DNA of 64,000 bases from Candidatus Baltobacteraceae bacterium (GTDB lineage Bacteria > Vulcanimicrobiota > Vulcanimicrobiia > Vulcanimicrobiales > Vulcanimicrobiaceae). A program made the position numbers and the translations under genes. Numbering within the stretch: the stretch's first letter is position 1; the number at the start of each line of letters is the position of its first letter. This document shows positions 18,487 to 30,287 of this stretch, piece by piece. The notes under the pieces are model-generated. The model was not told where the DNA came from and did not search any database. It saw only the letters and a program-made list of their open reading frames with translations. The DNA is taken from NCBI GenBank assembly GCA_036489885.1, contig DASXEW010000003.1:1054001-1118000 (forward strand), written 5' to 3'.

Positions 18487-19554
18487 TTATGCCTCCACGA
18501 TTCGGCAGCGTTCGATTGGCAGATCGAGCAGTACCTCCGAACCAACCGGATGATCGAGCGCCGGATCCGTGAAGGCGCGCATCTGCTGGCTGCCGGGCAG
18601 CTCGATCAAGTAGTCGCGAATCTCTCCCAGATACGTCTGACGAATGACTCGGCCACGGGCTTGATTCGTTCCGCTCGCGCTCGCCCCGTTCGTGCTGAGC
18701 GTGACGTGATGGGGACGGATGCAGACGACGGCTTTCGAGCCGCGGGCAAGCGCGACGCTGCTCGCCGCGCGAAGCGTCATGGATCCACACCTAACCGTTC
18801 CCTCTTCGCTGAGCGTGCCTTCGAGGACGTTCATGCGGCCGATGAATGCGGCAGCAAATGCCGTGGACGGCGATTCGTAGATTTCGTGCGGTGTCCCGAC
18901 TTGATCGATGCGTCCGTGATTCATGATCGCGATCCGGTCGGCGGTGACCATCGCCTCGGCTTGATCGTGCGTCACGTACACCATCGTGATGCCCGTTTCA
19001 TCGTGCAAGCGGCGAATCTCGAAGCGCATCTGTTCACGCAGGTTGGCATCGAGGTTGGACAGCGGTTCATCGAGCAGAAGGATGTCCGGCTCGACGACGA
19101 CGGCACGCGCGAGAGCGACACGCTGCTGCTGTCCGCCCGAGAGCTCCGAAGGATAGCGAGCGGAAAGGTGGCCCATGTGAACCGTTTCGAGCACGCGCTC
19201 GACGCGGCGCTTGATCTCGTCACGAGAGACGCGCCGGACGCCAAGTCCGTACGCGACGTTTTCGAAGACCGTCATGTGCGGCCAGACGGCGTAGCTTTGG
19301 AAAATCAGCGACATGTTGCGGTGTTCGGGCGGAACGACGTTCCTCGCGCTGGACAGAACGCGATCGCCCGCGCGAATTTCGCCTTCGTCGGGGCTCATGA
19401 ATCCGGCCAAGAGCGAGAGCGTCGTCGTCTTGCCGCAACCCGAAGGTCCGAGCAGCGCCATCACTTCGCCGTTTTCGACGACGAGATTCACGCCGTCGAC
19501 GGCTTGCGCCACGCCGAAGCGTTTGCGCAAGTCGGAGATCGTGATTTGGGCCAT
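18487..19554 (-). CDS. ABC importer ATP-binding protein, FbpC/PotA type (355 aa)
   Basis: Cytoplasmic ATPase of the importer encoded here. Walker A GPSGCGKTT (36-44), Q-loop in IFQSYAVWPH, signature LSGGQQQR (138-145), Walker B ILLLDEP and the switch His in VTHDQAE are all intact. The C-terminal TOBE-like region (about 240-355) fits the iron/spermidine/phosphonate transporter subgroup. The ATG overlaps the permease stop (TAATG). The gene order SBP-permease-ATPase-aldolase suggests one operon. Confidence 0.94.
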   Translation of the reverse strand: MAQITISDLRKRFGVAQAVDGVNLVVENGEVMALLGPSGCGKTTTLSLLAGFMSPDEGEIRAGDRVLSSARNVVPPEHRNMSLIFQSYAVWPHMTVFENVAYGLGVRRVSRDEIKRRVERVLETVHMGHLSARYPSELSGGQQQRVALARAVVVEPDILLLDEPLSNLDANLREQMRFEIRRLHDETGITMVYVTHDQAEAMVTADRIAIMNHGRIDQVGTPHEIYESPSTAFAAAFIGRMNVLEGTLSEEGTVRCGSMTLRAASSVALARGSKAVVCIRPHHVTLSTNGASASGTNQARGRVIRQTYLGEIRDYLIELPGSQQMRAFTDPALDHPVGSEVLLDLPIERCRIVEA

Positions 19555-21262
19555 TACGCTGGTGCCTCCGCTGCCACCAAACTGCGCCCGAGAAACCGGT
19601 ACATCAAGAGTGCGATCGCAAACGTCGCGACCAGAATCAAGACGCCGAGCGTCGAGAGCGCTTCAAAATTTCCGGCGTCGCTGAAATCGAAGATGACTGT
19701 CGACATGACGGCGGTCGCGGGGGTAAAGAGAAAGATCGCGCACGACAGCTCGCGCAGCGCCGGGATGAACGCGAGCAGCCACGCGGAGAGAATGCTCGTG
19801 CGCAGGAGCGGAAACGTCACCGTAAATATCGACCGCAGCCTTCCGGCGCCCAGCGTGCGTGCCGCGAATTCGAGATCGCTCGATAGTGTTTGAAGCGAAG
19901 CCGTGAAGTTTGAGTAGGCGATCGGCAGAAAGCGTGTCGCGAATGCAACGATCAGCATCCAGGCCGTGCCGTAGAGCAAGATCGGTGGACGCGAGAATGC
20001 TGCGTAAAAGCCGATCGCGAGGATGATCCCCGGAATGATGTACGGCGCCATGCAAATGAACGAGAGCACGTTGCCGCCGGGAACCAAGCCGCGTTGAACT
20101 GCAAAACTGATCGTCACCGCAAGTGCGACGGCAATCGTCGCCGCAGCGAAGGCATATATAAATGAATGCGCGATCGCCGCGCGCGTTTCAGGATTGTCGA
20201 AAATCGCCCACCGGTACCAGTAGAACGTAAGGTTACCCGGAACCGGACCTCTTCCCCACGCGCGCGAGAGCGACGTTGCCAGCAACGCCGTGTAAGGCAT
20301 CGCAACCGCAATGAACGGCACCGCAAAGGCCGCGAGCGACAGCGGGATGCGCCATGCACGCAGCGCGACGAGATGCCGCCGGCCGCCCTTGGTTCCGATC
20401 ATTGTGTATTTGCGTCTGCCGATCAGCCGGCGCTGCACGTACAACAACCCGGCGGTTATGAAAAGCAGCGGCATCGCGTAAGCCGCGGCAAGCTCGATTC
20501 GCGCCGGATACTGAAAGAAGAGATAGAGCTGAGTTGTGATGACTTGCGTGCGCGCCGGAATGAGAAGGAAAGCGGGCGCTCCGAATTCGGAGAGCGCCTC
20601 GAGAAACGACATGATGAATCCGGCGATGATCGCGGGCAGCGCCAAAGGAAGAACGATTGTCAGCGTCCGTCGCAACGATCCCGAACCGAGGATCGCCGCT
20701 GCGTCTTCCAACTCGGATGGCATTACCGCGAGCGCACCCGTAACGAACGTGAAGGTGTACGGGATGTTGTACGATGCCATCACAAAGATCGCGCCGGCGA
20801 GCGAGTAGATGTTGAACGGGCCCTGTTGGGCCCCCGTGAGCGTCACGATCGCGCGATTCAGCCAGCCGCTATGCGGTGCGGCGAGCAGCATCCATGCCTG
20901 AGCGCCGAGGAACGGTGGCGTAACGAAGGCAGCGATGATCAGCGCGCGCAGTAACCCGCGCGCCGGGAGATCAGTGCGGGCAACGAGCCATGCGAGCGGC
21001 GTCCCGATCGCGGTCGCAATCGCGGCCACCGACGTCGCCAAAATCAGCGAATTAAAAATTGGCGCAAGATAGATCGACTTTGTGAATGCCTCTACGTAGT
21101 TTGCGAGCCCCAATTTCCCGGCGGCTGGGATTTGCAGGCTCATGTACAGCAGCCACGCGAGCGGCAGAAGCACCATGACAACGACGGCGGCCACGGCAAG
21201 CACGAAGATGATCGCACCTGCGTCGATCTTCCCAAACGGAAGCGTGCGCGTTGCCGGTAAGC

Positions 21263-21287
<25 letters not shown>
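19554..21287 (-). CDS. ABC importer permease, FbpB-type double permease (577 aa)
   Basis: Two fused membrane-spanning halves of about 260 residues, each with a BPD_transp_1 region and EAA-loop-like sequence (EDAAAILGSGSLRRTLTIVLP in the first half, EFAARTLGAGRLRSIFTVTFP in the second). About 12 transmembrane helices are apparent. This fused arrangement is typical of iron(III) and 2-aminoethylphosphonate importers. The start is GTG, with 25 nt overlap into the end of the binding-protein gene, so it is translationally coupled. Confidence 0.93.
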
Positions 21288-24201
<2,914 letters not shown>

Positions 24202-24234
24202 GATTCGGTGGGGCCACTGTCCAAGGTCTCCGTG

Positions 24235-25296
24235 ATGCGCCTGCGCCTCGCGATGGCCGTTCTGGCGCTCGGATGTTGTGCGGTCGCCGCCTGTACCAAT
24301 AGCACAGGTGGCGGCTCCACGATGCCGGGTGGCACACTGCCGCAAGCAATTGCTCCGACAACCCCAACTCCCGCGCCGACGCGGACGCCGAACGTTATGA
24401 CGGGCAATATTCAGGTCATGAGCGACGGCAGCGCGCAGTCGATCCCGGCGCCGGGTGATTTCAAAGTTTCGGCCACGTTCCCCAAGGCAGCAGCGTCGTC
24501 GACCGCTGCGCCGGTGCCGATCACGTTGAACGCGAGCGTTTCCGTTCCGGGCCCAGGTGGGATTCCGGCATACGGTGCTGCTGACAAACCAAAGAACGGT
24601 CTGTTCAGCAAGGCACATCACGGACTGTCACCGGCCCTGCTGTACATCACGTTCGAATCCGACAAAGGCGCGACGCTATCCGGACTGCCGGTAATCGATG
24701 TCATAATTCCGCTCGCCGAACTCGAAGCGTACGGCACCGATCCGACGATCGGCATGGCGATCTACGATCCGGCGAACGAGAACAAGTGGACGCGCAACAT
24801 CGCGCAAGCGATCAACGCGACGCCGACGCCAATTCCGTCCGGTGGCGCCAAAGGAACGTCGTCACCAAGCCCAACGCCGACACCAACGCAAACTCCGACC
24901 CCGACACCGACGCCGAGCGGTACACCGACGCCGCGTCCGCCGGGGGCGCCTGCACCGACACCAACCGTCAGCACGACGCCGGCGGTAGTCGCAACACCGC
25001 GCGGTCCGGTTCCGTCAATGGAAGTCCGTTTCGTTCCGACGGCGCGCCAGATGAAATTGCTCGCGAAGAAATCGCTCTCGTTCGTAGTCTATGCTGAGCC
25101 GGCAGAAACGCCGACGCCGGAACCGACCGGTTCTGCGAAGGCGAAAGCATCGGCACGACCATCGGCATCGGGCACTCCGCAAGCGAGCGCATCGGCAGCC
25201 GCATCACCTGCGGCGTCGGCAAATGCAAGCGCGACTGCAACCGCAACTGCATCGGCAAGCGCAGCGGTGAGCGCTGCGCCGAGCGCGAGTCCCTAG
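24235..25296 (+). CDS. predicted surface lipoprotein with Pro-Thr and Ala-Ser repeats (353 aa)
   Basis: Unknown function. The signal is LAMAVLALGCCAVAACTN, with a lipobox-like VAAC, so it is probably a lipoprotein. Residues about 45-195 form a soluble part without a recognised domain. Then come a (S/T)P-rich segment (about 205-260), a further short conserved-looking piece (SMEVRFVPTARQMKL) and an Ala/Ser/Thr-rich tail of about 60 residues. The ATG at 24235 is preceded by AAGG; a GTG at 24208 is possible. The low-complexity parts look like a wall or envelope spacer. Its stop shares CTAG with the convergent transglycosylase gene. Confidence 0.75.
   Translation: MRLRLAMAVLALGCCAVAACTNSTGGGSTMPGGTLPQAIAPTTPTPAPTRTPNVMTGNIQVMSDGSAQSIPAPGDFKVSATFPKAAASSTAAPVPITLNASVSVPGPGGIPAYGAADKPKNGLFSKAHHGLSPALLYITFESDKGATLSGLPVIDVIIPLAELEAYGTDPTIGMAIYDPANENKWTRNIAQAINATPTPIPSGGAKGTSSPSPTPTPTQTPTPTPTPSGTPTPRPPGAPAPTPTVSTTPAVVATPRGPVPSMEVRFVPTARQMKLLAKKSLSFVVYAEPAETPTPEPTGSAKAKASARPSASGTPQASASAAASPAASANASATATATASASAAVSAAPSASP
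24861..24965 (+). repeat. codon-level tandem repeat encoding (Thr/Ser-Pro)n
   Basis: Repeated ACNCCNAC-type hexamers (ccgacgccgaca and variants) encode alternating Pro and Thr/Ser within the lipoprotein gene. A similar array lies at about 57340-57465 in another secreted protein. Length variation by slippage is plausible. Confidence 0.7.
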
Positions 25297-25973
25297 AACG
25301 CTGTCGAGGTAGCCGATTCGGACGACGACTGCGAATCGCTCTGATCGCCGTCGACCGAAAGAATGTCGTCGTAGGGTTGGACTGACAACACACCGACCAC
25401 GAACTTGTCGGTGGACGGCAAGCGCGCAACGTCACCGACGCGGGCGCGAATCGAATGCCAAAGCGAGATCACGCGGCGGACGTATTCGGGTGTCTCGCCG
25501 TTGTACGGAATTCCGCGCGCACGTAGTACGGCGAGCGGTCCGGCATTGTATGCGGCGATCGCGAGATGCAATCGCTTACCATCCGCGCCGAACGTCCGGA
25601 CCATGCGCCCCAAGTAGGTCGACGCGCCCAAAAGATTTTGTTTTGAATCGCGCGGGTTGACGCCCAAAACGTGCGCCGTATGCGGCATCAGCTGGCCGAG
25701 TCCGCGCGCTCCGGCGCTTGAGATGGCACTTTGACGCCAGCGAGATTCGACGGTTACGAGCGCAATGAGCAGGCGAGCGTCGATGTGCGAGCGTTGCGAA
25801 TCCTTGATGACTTCGAGCGCAAGCCGGTGAGTCTGATGTTGCTGAAGCTTCGGATTGAACTTGTGGATCAGGGCCGCGTATTGCAACGCCGTTTCGGCCG
25901 ATGCCGGGACGCAAAGCGTTGCGCCCATTATTACAGCAAGGGCCACCGTCCAAAGAGGGCGGAAGCATCTCAT
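25293..25973 (-). CDS. secreted lytic transglycosylase, SLT family (226 aa)
   Basis: Cleaves peptidoglycan glycan strands in the periplasm. Signal peptide MRCFRPLWTVALAVIMGATLCVPASA (26 residues). Catalytic Glu76 in ALVTVESRWR, then SSAGARGLGQLMP and AIAAYNAGP, the classical Slt70-type motifs. The Ser/Asp-rich C-terminal tail has no domain. The start at 25973 is chosen because it gives the signal peptide; a longer frame to 26099 adds residues without family similarity and would overlap the divergent acetyltransferase. Confidence 0.92.
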   Translation of the reverse strand: MRCFRPLWTVALAVIMGATLCVPASAETALQYAALIHKFNPKLQQHQTHRLALEVIKDSQRSHIDARLLIALVTVESRWRQSAISSAGARGLGQLMPHTAHVLGVNPRDSKQNLLGASTYLGRMVRTFGADGKRLHLAIAAYNAGPLAVLRARGIPYNGETPEYVRRVISLWHSIRARVGDVARLPSTDKFVVGVLSVQPYDDILSVDGDQSDSQSSSESATSTAF

Positions 25974-26037
25974 GGCGGGCGGCCTTGCTGAAAACCCGCC
26001 GGAGTCCTTCTTACAAATATCGAAAATCTCTCCGGAA

Positions 26038-26535
26038 ATGGTCGAAGCGCTTACAATCCGCCGCGCCGAAGCGGCCGACTTGGAATCGATCCGCCGCATC
26101 TATAACGAAGGAATTGCGGATCGCGTCGCAACGTTGGACGAAGATCCAAAAGATTCTGCGGAAATCTTGGACTGGTGGGCGCGACACGAGGAACGCTATG
26201 CCGTTCTCGTCGCCGAGCGCGACGGAGAAATCGTCGGTTGGGCTTCGCTCAATCCGTATTCGCATCGCTGCGCGTACGCCGGAGTCGCCGATCTTTCAAT
26301 TTATGTGAAGCGCTCGGCGCGCGGATCAGGTGTCGGCAAGCCGTTGCTCGCCGCGCTCGAACAGACGGCGCGCGCAAACGATTTCTACAAGATCGTGCTG
26401 TTCACGTTTCCATTCAATGAAGCCGGACAGCGGCTGTACCGTGGCCTCGGCTACCGTGAAGTCGGGGTCTTCAAAGAACAAGGGCGCCTCGACGGGCGCC
26501 CCATTGATGTGATGGCGATGGAGAAGCTGCTCTAG
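26038..26535 (+). CDS. GNAT acetyltransferase, ArsN1/phosphinothricin-acetyltransferase-like (165 aa)
   Basis: Acetyl-CoA-dependent N-acetyltransferase. IRRAEAADLESIRRIYNEGI at the start and the acetyl-CoA loop region VKRSARGSGVGKPLLAALE are clear. YRGLGYREVGVFKEQGRLDG near the C-terminus is typical of PAT/ArsN1 enzymes that acetylate phosphinothricin or arsinothricin. No arsenic gene is adjacent, so detoxification is inferred from family only. The ATG at 26038 fits the family length; an in-frame ATG at 25972 exists that would overlap the transglycosylase start. Confidence 0.85.
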   Translation: MVEALTIRRAEAADLESIRRIYNEGIADRVATLDEDPKDSAEILDWWARHEERYAVLVAERDGEIVGWASLNPYSHRCAYAGVADLSIYVKRSARGSGVGKPLLAALEQTARANDFYKIVLFTFPFNEAGQRLYRGLGYREVGVFKEQGRLDGRPIDVMAMEKLL

Positions 26536-27035
26536 GTCGAGAACGTCCCGATCGTCACGCCTGGGTAGAAGCTCGAATTGAGATTGTTGAGCGTTGCGGT
26601 GATCGACGTTCCTGGCGGCAGCGGCGTGTTGGCATTTGCGGCATAGCTGAACGTGCTCGTAAAGTAGCTGGGATTCGAGAACGACGGCGTTGCGTTCGGC
26701 GTCGGAATCGCGCTCGGTGCGATCGTTGCGAAATCGCCTCCAAGAGCGTGTCCCGGATACGCGCCGGTCGCAGTGTAATTGAGCTCAACGTCCCAGCCGT
26801 TTCCGCTCATCCAGGTTGGCGGCAGCGTCCCTGAGGTCGCGACCACGACTTGAGCCAGGCTCGTCGGATTTCCGGTCGAGCTCGGAACGGGATAGACGAG
26901 CGAATACTGCATGCCGGCGGGAACGGTGCAAGCTGAGACGTTCGTGGTCGTGCAGTACGTGCACGTACTGCCACAGCCCACGGCCACGACCTCCAAAGCG
27001 GCCAAGGCAACCAAACAACTGAGGATGCGGATCAT
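26532..27035 (-). CDS. small predicted lipoprotein, unknown function (167 aa)
   Basis: Signal LVALAALEVVAVGCGS with lipobox VAVGC, followed by CTYCTTTNVSAC, a Cys-rich start of the mature protein. The rest is Ser/Thr/Pro/Asn-rich with beta-strand character and no family I recognise. The start at 27035 is set by the signal peptide; the frame remains open upstream to 27761 but that part is antisense to the dehydrogenase gene. Stops at CTAG shared with the acetyltransferase gene. Confidence 0.7.
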   Translation of the reverse strand: MIRILSCLVALAALEVVAVGCGSTCTYCTTTNVSACTVPAGMQYSLVYPVPSSTGNPTSLAQVVVATSGTLPPTWMSGNGWDVELNYTATGAYPGHALGGDFATIAPSAIPTPNATPSFSNPSYFTSTFSYAANANTPLPPGTSITATLNNLNSSFYPGVTIGTFST

Positions 27036-27104
27036 GCCGAAATGGTTCCTGAACACGGCAAAAATCCTTGCGCAAATATCTGAAAATAATGTGAGAATAG
27101 ACGC

Positions 27105-28181
27105 ATGAACCAATATCGGATCGCCGTCATCCCGGGTGACAACATCGGCCCGGAGGTTACGAACGAAGGACTTCGCATTCTGCGCGAGCTCGAAAAGGCG
27201 CGCGTGTGCAGCTTTGACTTCGAGACGTTCCCATGGGGTGCGCGGCACGTTTTGGGGACCGGCCGCGCCGCACCCGAGAACATCGTCGAGTTGCTTGCTC
27301 CCTTCGATGCAATCTACATGGGTGCGCACGGCGACCCTGCGAACGTTCCGGACCGATTCAGCTCGCAGCAGATGATGCATCCGATTCGCAAAGGACTCGA
27401 TCTCTACGCGAACGTCCGTCCCGTGAAATGGTGGCCGGGGACGCAGATCCCGCTCAAGCAGACCGATCCGATCGATTTCGTGATGGTCCGCGAGAACACC
27501 GAAGGCGAATATTCTAATACCGGCGGGAGCGTTCACGTTGGAACGCTCGACGAAGTCGCCATGATGACGACGGTCATCACGCGCCGCGGTGCGGAGCGGA
27601 TCATGAACTATGCATTCGAAGTCGCCCGCAAACGCAACCGCAAGAAGTACGTCCACTGCGTCACCAAATCGAATGCGCTCGCACTCGTGATGGTTCTGTG
27701 GGACAACGTATTCGAAGAAGTCTCGGCGCGCTATCCCGACATCCGCACGACAAAGGCTCACGTTGACGCAACCAGCATGTACATGATTACACGCCCGTCA
27801 TCGTATGACGTCGTGGTTGCGACCAATCTGATGGGCGACATTCTCTCGGACGAAGCCTCGGCGGCGACGGGAAGCATTGGCCTGGCTCCGAGCGCGTGCG
27901 TGAATCCCGAGCGCCGCAAACCCGCGATGTTCGAGCCGATCCACGGTTCGGCGCCCGATATCGCAGGCAAGCAGCTCGCGAATCCAACCGCCTCGATTCT
28001 CGCAACCGCGATGATGCTGGATTGGCTGGGCGAGACCGAGTCCGCAAAGGCGATTGAGCGCTCGGTTGGGCGAGTCTTAGAAGAGAAGCGCTCCGTCACG
28101 CCCGATCTGGGCGGAACCGCCAAAACGTCCCAAGTGACCGACGCAATCTTAGCCGATCTCGGCCTCGTTTTGCGGGCCTAG
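27105..28181 (+). CDS. isocitrate/isopropylmalate-family dehydrogenase, tartrate or D-malate type (358 aa)
   Basis: NAD-dependent beta-decarboxylating dehydrogenase. IAVIPGDNIGPEV opens the protein. VRENTEGEYSNTGG is the substrate-loop form found in tartrate/D-malate dehydrogenases (TtuC/DmlA) rather than LeuB. VVATNLMGDILSDEASAATG is the conserved Asp/cofactor loop, and EPIHGSAPDIAG is near the C-terminus. Length fits the family. A short intergenic region separates it from the divergent lipoprotein gene. Substrate is inferred; a 3-isopropylmalate or homoisocitrate role is not excluded. Confidence 0.85.
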   Translation: MNQYRIAVIPGDNIGPEVTNEGLRILRELEKARVCSFDFETFPWGARHVLGTGRAAPENIVELLAPFDAIYMGAHGDPANVPDRFSSQQMMHPIRKGLDLYANVRPVKWWPGTQIPLKQTDPIDFVMVRENTEGEYSNTGGSVHVGTLDEVAMMTTVITRRGAERIMNYAFEVARKRNRKKYVHCVTKSNALALVMVLWDNVFEEVSARYPDIRTTKAHVDATSMYMITRPSSYDVVVATNLMGDILSDEASAATGSIGLAPSACVNPERRKPAMFEPIHGSAPDIAGKQLANPTASILATAMMLDWLGETESAKAIERSVGRVLEEKRSVTPDLGGTAKTSQVTDAILADLGLVLRA

Positions 28182-28208
28182 CCTCCGGATTCGGGGAACA
28201 AGCTAGCC

Positions 28209-28529
28209 ATGGCTCGCCGCTTACTCGCAATCGCGTTTGTCCTCGCAGCATTCGCTCCCGAAGCGTTCGTCAGCGCGCAGCAAAGCTCGCAACAAAAAGC
28301 AACTCATGCAACGACGTCGACGAAGAGTACGGCCGCGTCGCATAACACGAACCGCAACGGGCACAACATGCAGCGTCGCCACGGCAACGTGCCGCCGTGG
28401 TCCAATAGCGTTTACGTCAACGGCGGATCAGCTGCGCAATATCTCGCAACGTCAAAGCCGAAACCACCGCCCGCCAAGAACAAAGTCAACTCCGGGGGCG
28501 GCGAAGTCTTTAAATCGATCAGTAATTAG
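28209..28529 (+). CDS. small secreted basic protein, unknown (106 aa)
   Basis: Signal peptide LLAIAFVLAAFAPEAFVSAQ with likely cleavage after SAQ or nearby. The mature part is Gln/Thr/Ser/Asn/His-rich and basic, with KPKPPPAKNK and a short C-terminal GGGEVFKSIS. No known domain. Starts 27 nt after the dehydrogenase stop and precedes two further secreted proteins in the same direction, so it may belong to an envelope protein run. Confidence 0.65.
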   Translation: MARRLLAIAFVLAAFAPEAFVSAQQSSQQKATHATTSTKSTAASHNTNRNGHNMQRRHGNVPPWSNSVYVNGGSAAQYLATSKPKPPPAKNKVNSGGGEVFKSISN

Positions 28530-28550
28530 ATAACGCGGGGCGGGACCACA

Positions 28551-30287
28551 ATGCACCGTGTCCTCCGGGCTTCCCTAGGCCTTCTTTTGCTCGCTACGAC
28601 GTCGTGCGGCGGAGTGCATGGGAGCGTTCCGGCGTCGATCTACGCATCGACCGCCACGATTCGCGTTAGCGTACCTGCATCCGGCTCATCGACGAACGCG
28701 CGACTGCGAAGAGCGATGGACATCGCGTCGAGCACGATGGGCCTTTCCGTCGATGTCTACGCGCACGGCGATCGAGCGACGATCTTGGCTAGCACGACGG
28801 CCGACATTTCATCATCGTCGCCGCAATGCACCGCAAATTCGGGCGGCGGCCGCAGTTGCACGGTCTCCCTGACCGTCCCCGCCGGAAACGACGATTTCGT
28901 TTTCACGACCTATGACGCGACACCGATCGCGGGGAGCTTCGCCGGTGCGCAGCAGCTCGGCTACGGTCTGGACAGCGTCACCGTCGTATATGGCTCGCCG
29001 GCGACTATCGGCGTCACGCTTTCGAGCGTACTGGCGAGCGTCGCCCTGACGGTCACGCCGGCGGCGCTCCATCTTTTGATTCCGGCGACTGCTACGCTTG
29101 GTGTTGTCGCGCTCGACGCGAACAATAACGTGATCGTATCGAGTGGGTTCGTCGACGCACAAGGCGATCCGATCACCCTGAGCTTTACCGCAAGTCCGAG
29201 CGGCTTTGTTACGTTCTCACCGTCGACGCTTACGGCACCAGCCACAGGCGGCGTGCACGTCGTATTCTCAGGTAACAACGGCGGCGCCGGAAACTTCCCG
29301 ATTACACTAACGGCTTCGTCATCGACGGGGTCCGTCGTCAACGCGACGGCGAACTTGGCGATGCAGGCACCAACTTTTACGTCGATTAGCGATCCGAATC
29401 TGAGTTCGCTCAACCCGTATCACGAGAACATCCTCTTTGACCCGTCGGGCGGCATTTATTACCCTACTTCCGCAAATTTGGGCGGCATTTCGTATTATTC
29501 GGGATTGGGGTCAAGCGTTAGCAGCAATTATGCCGCAACCGCTTCCGAGCCGATCCGCGGAGGCATCGCGTCAGTCGGTCCGGGCGCCCTGTTTGCGATC
29601 GCGGGAAATGAGGAGCTGACCTTCTCCGCGCCACCGTCGAGTACGATCGGCCCGGGTCCAAACTCGAATGCCGCGCCAGTCCCCAATGGAAGCGCGATGG
29701 TTTACGACCAGATTCGCGGCACGCTCGATTACGCGAGCGGAACCGTGCTCGCGCTCTATCCCCTCAATTCTGGTTCGCCGACGACGGCTTCGCTCGGGAC
29801 GAATACGCATGCCGGGATTGCGATCGATACGTCGGGCAATCTTTGGATCGTAGACTATGCCGACGAGCTGCTTCTCGAATGGAACGGCTCGAGCGTTCAG
29901 CAGGTTTACAACAGCAGCGCTCCGTTGTTCGACGTCGTGACAACCTCGAGCGGAATCTTTCTTACGGTCCAAGGCACGAATCCCGCGATCGTCCAGCTCA
30001 ATTCGAGCGGCAGTGTCCTTCAAACGATCGCGATGCCGAGCAATGTAATGCCGTGGTACATGTGTGCGGATCGCGCGCAGCCCGGTGTCGTGTGGTTTGA
30101 CTACATCACCAACGCTCAAATCGGGATCGGACGCGTGGACGCGAGCGTCACCCCCGCGACGGTGTCGACGGTTGCGGATGTGAGCGGACCGAATGGTTCG
30201 CGCGCCGGAGCGATCGGCTGCAACCCGAACGGTCTGATGTACATGCTTTTCGATGGGACAGATTCGGTCGTGCAGGTCCAACCGTGA
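28551..30287 (+). CDS. large secreted protein or lipoprotein with Ig-like and propeller-like regions (578 aa)
   Basis: Signal ASLGLLLLATTSCGG, possibly a lipoprotein (Cys within a relaxed lipobox). Residues about 35-275 are Ser/Thr/Val-rich and look like bacterial Ig-like beta domains (LTASSSTGSVVNATANLAM). About residues 285-578 contain propeller-like short repeats (GIAIDTSGNLWIVDYADELL). No catalytic motif is seen. Its TGA overlaps the GTG of the next gene, a Vgb-like propeller lipoprotein, so both are probably made together and act at the surface. Confidence 0.75.
   Translation: MHRVLRASLGLLLLATTSCGGVHGSVPASIYASTATIRVSVPASGSSTNARLRRAMDIASSTMGLSVDVYAHGDRATILASTTADISSSSPQCTANSGGGRSCTVSLTVPAGNDDFVFTTYDATPIAGSFAGAQQLGYGLDSVTVVYGSPATIGVTLSSVLASVALTVTPAALHLLIPATATLGVVALDANNNVIVSSGFVDAQGDPITLSFTASPSGFVTFSPSTLTAPATGGVHVVFSGNNGGAGNFPITLTASSSTGSVVNATANLAMQAPTFTSISDPNLSSLNPYHENILFDPSGGIYYPTSANLGGISYYSGLGSSVSSNYAATASEPIRGGIASVGPGALFAIAGNEELTFSAPPSSTIGPGPNSNAAPVPNGSAMVYDQIRGTLDYASGTVLALYPLNSGSPTTASLGTNTHAGIAIDTSGNLWIVDYADELLLEWNGSSVQQVYNSSAPLFDVVTTSSGIFLTVQGTNPAIVQLNSSGSVLQTIAMPSNVMPWYMCADRAQPGVVWFDYITNAQIGIGRVDASVTPATVSTVADVSGPNGSRAGAIGCNPNGLMYMLFDGTDSVVQVQP

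Noticed and set aside
18478-19893. 471-codon plus-strand frame opposite the ABC ATPase and permease genes
   Set aside because: The opposite strand carries intact Walker and signature motifs; this frame has no recognisable features.
24861-24965. CRISPR-like direct repeats
   Set aside because: The periodicity is in-frame Pro/Thr codons in a coding gene, without spacers.
27060-27104. Promoter-like TTGCGC and AT-rich stretch before the dehydrogenase gene
   Set aside because: No convincing -10 box at 16-18 nt spacing; cannot be called from sequence alone.
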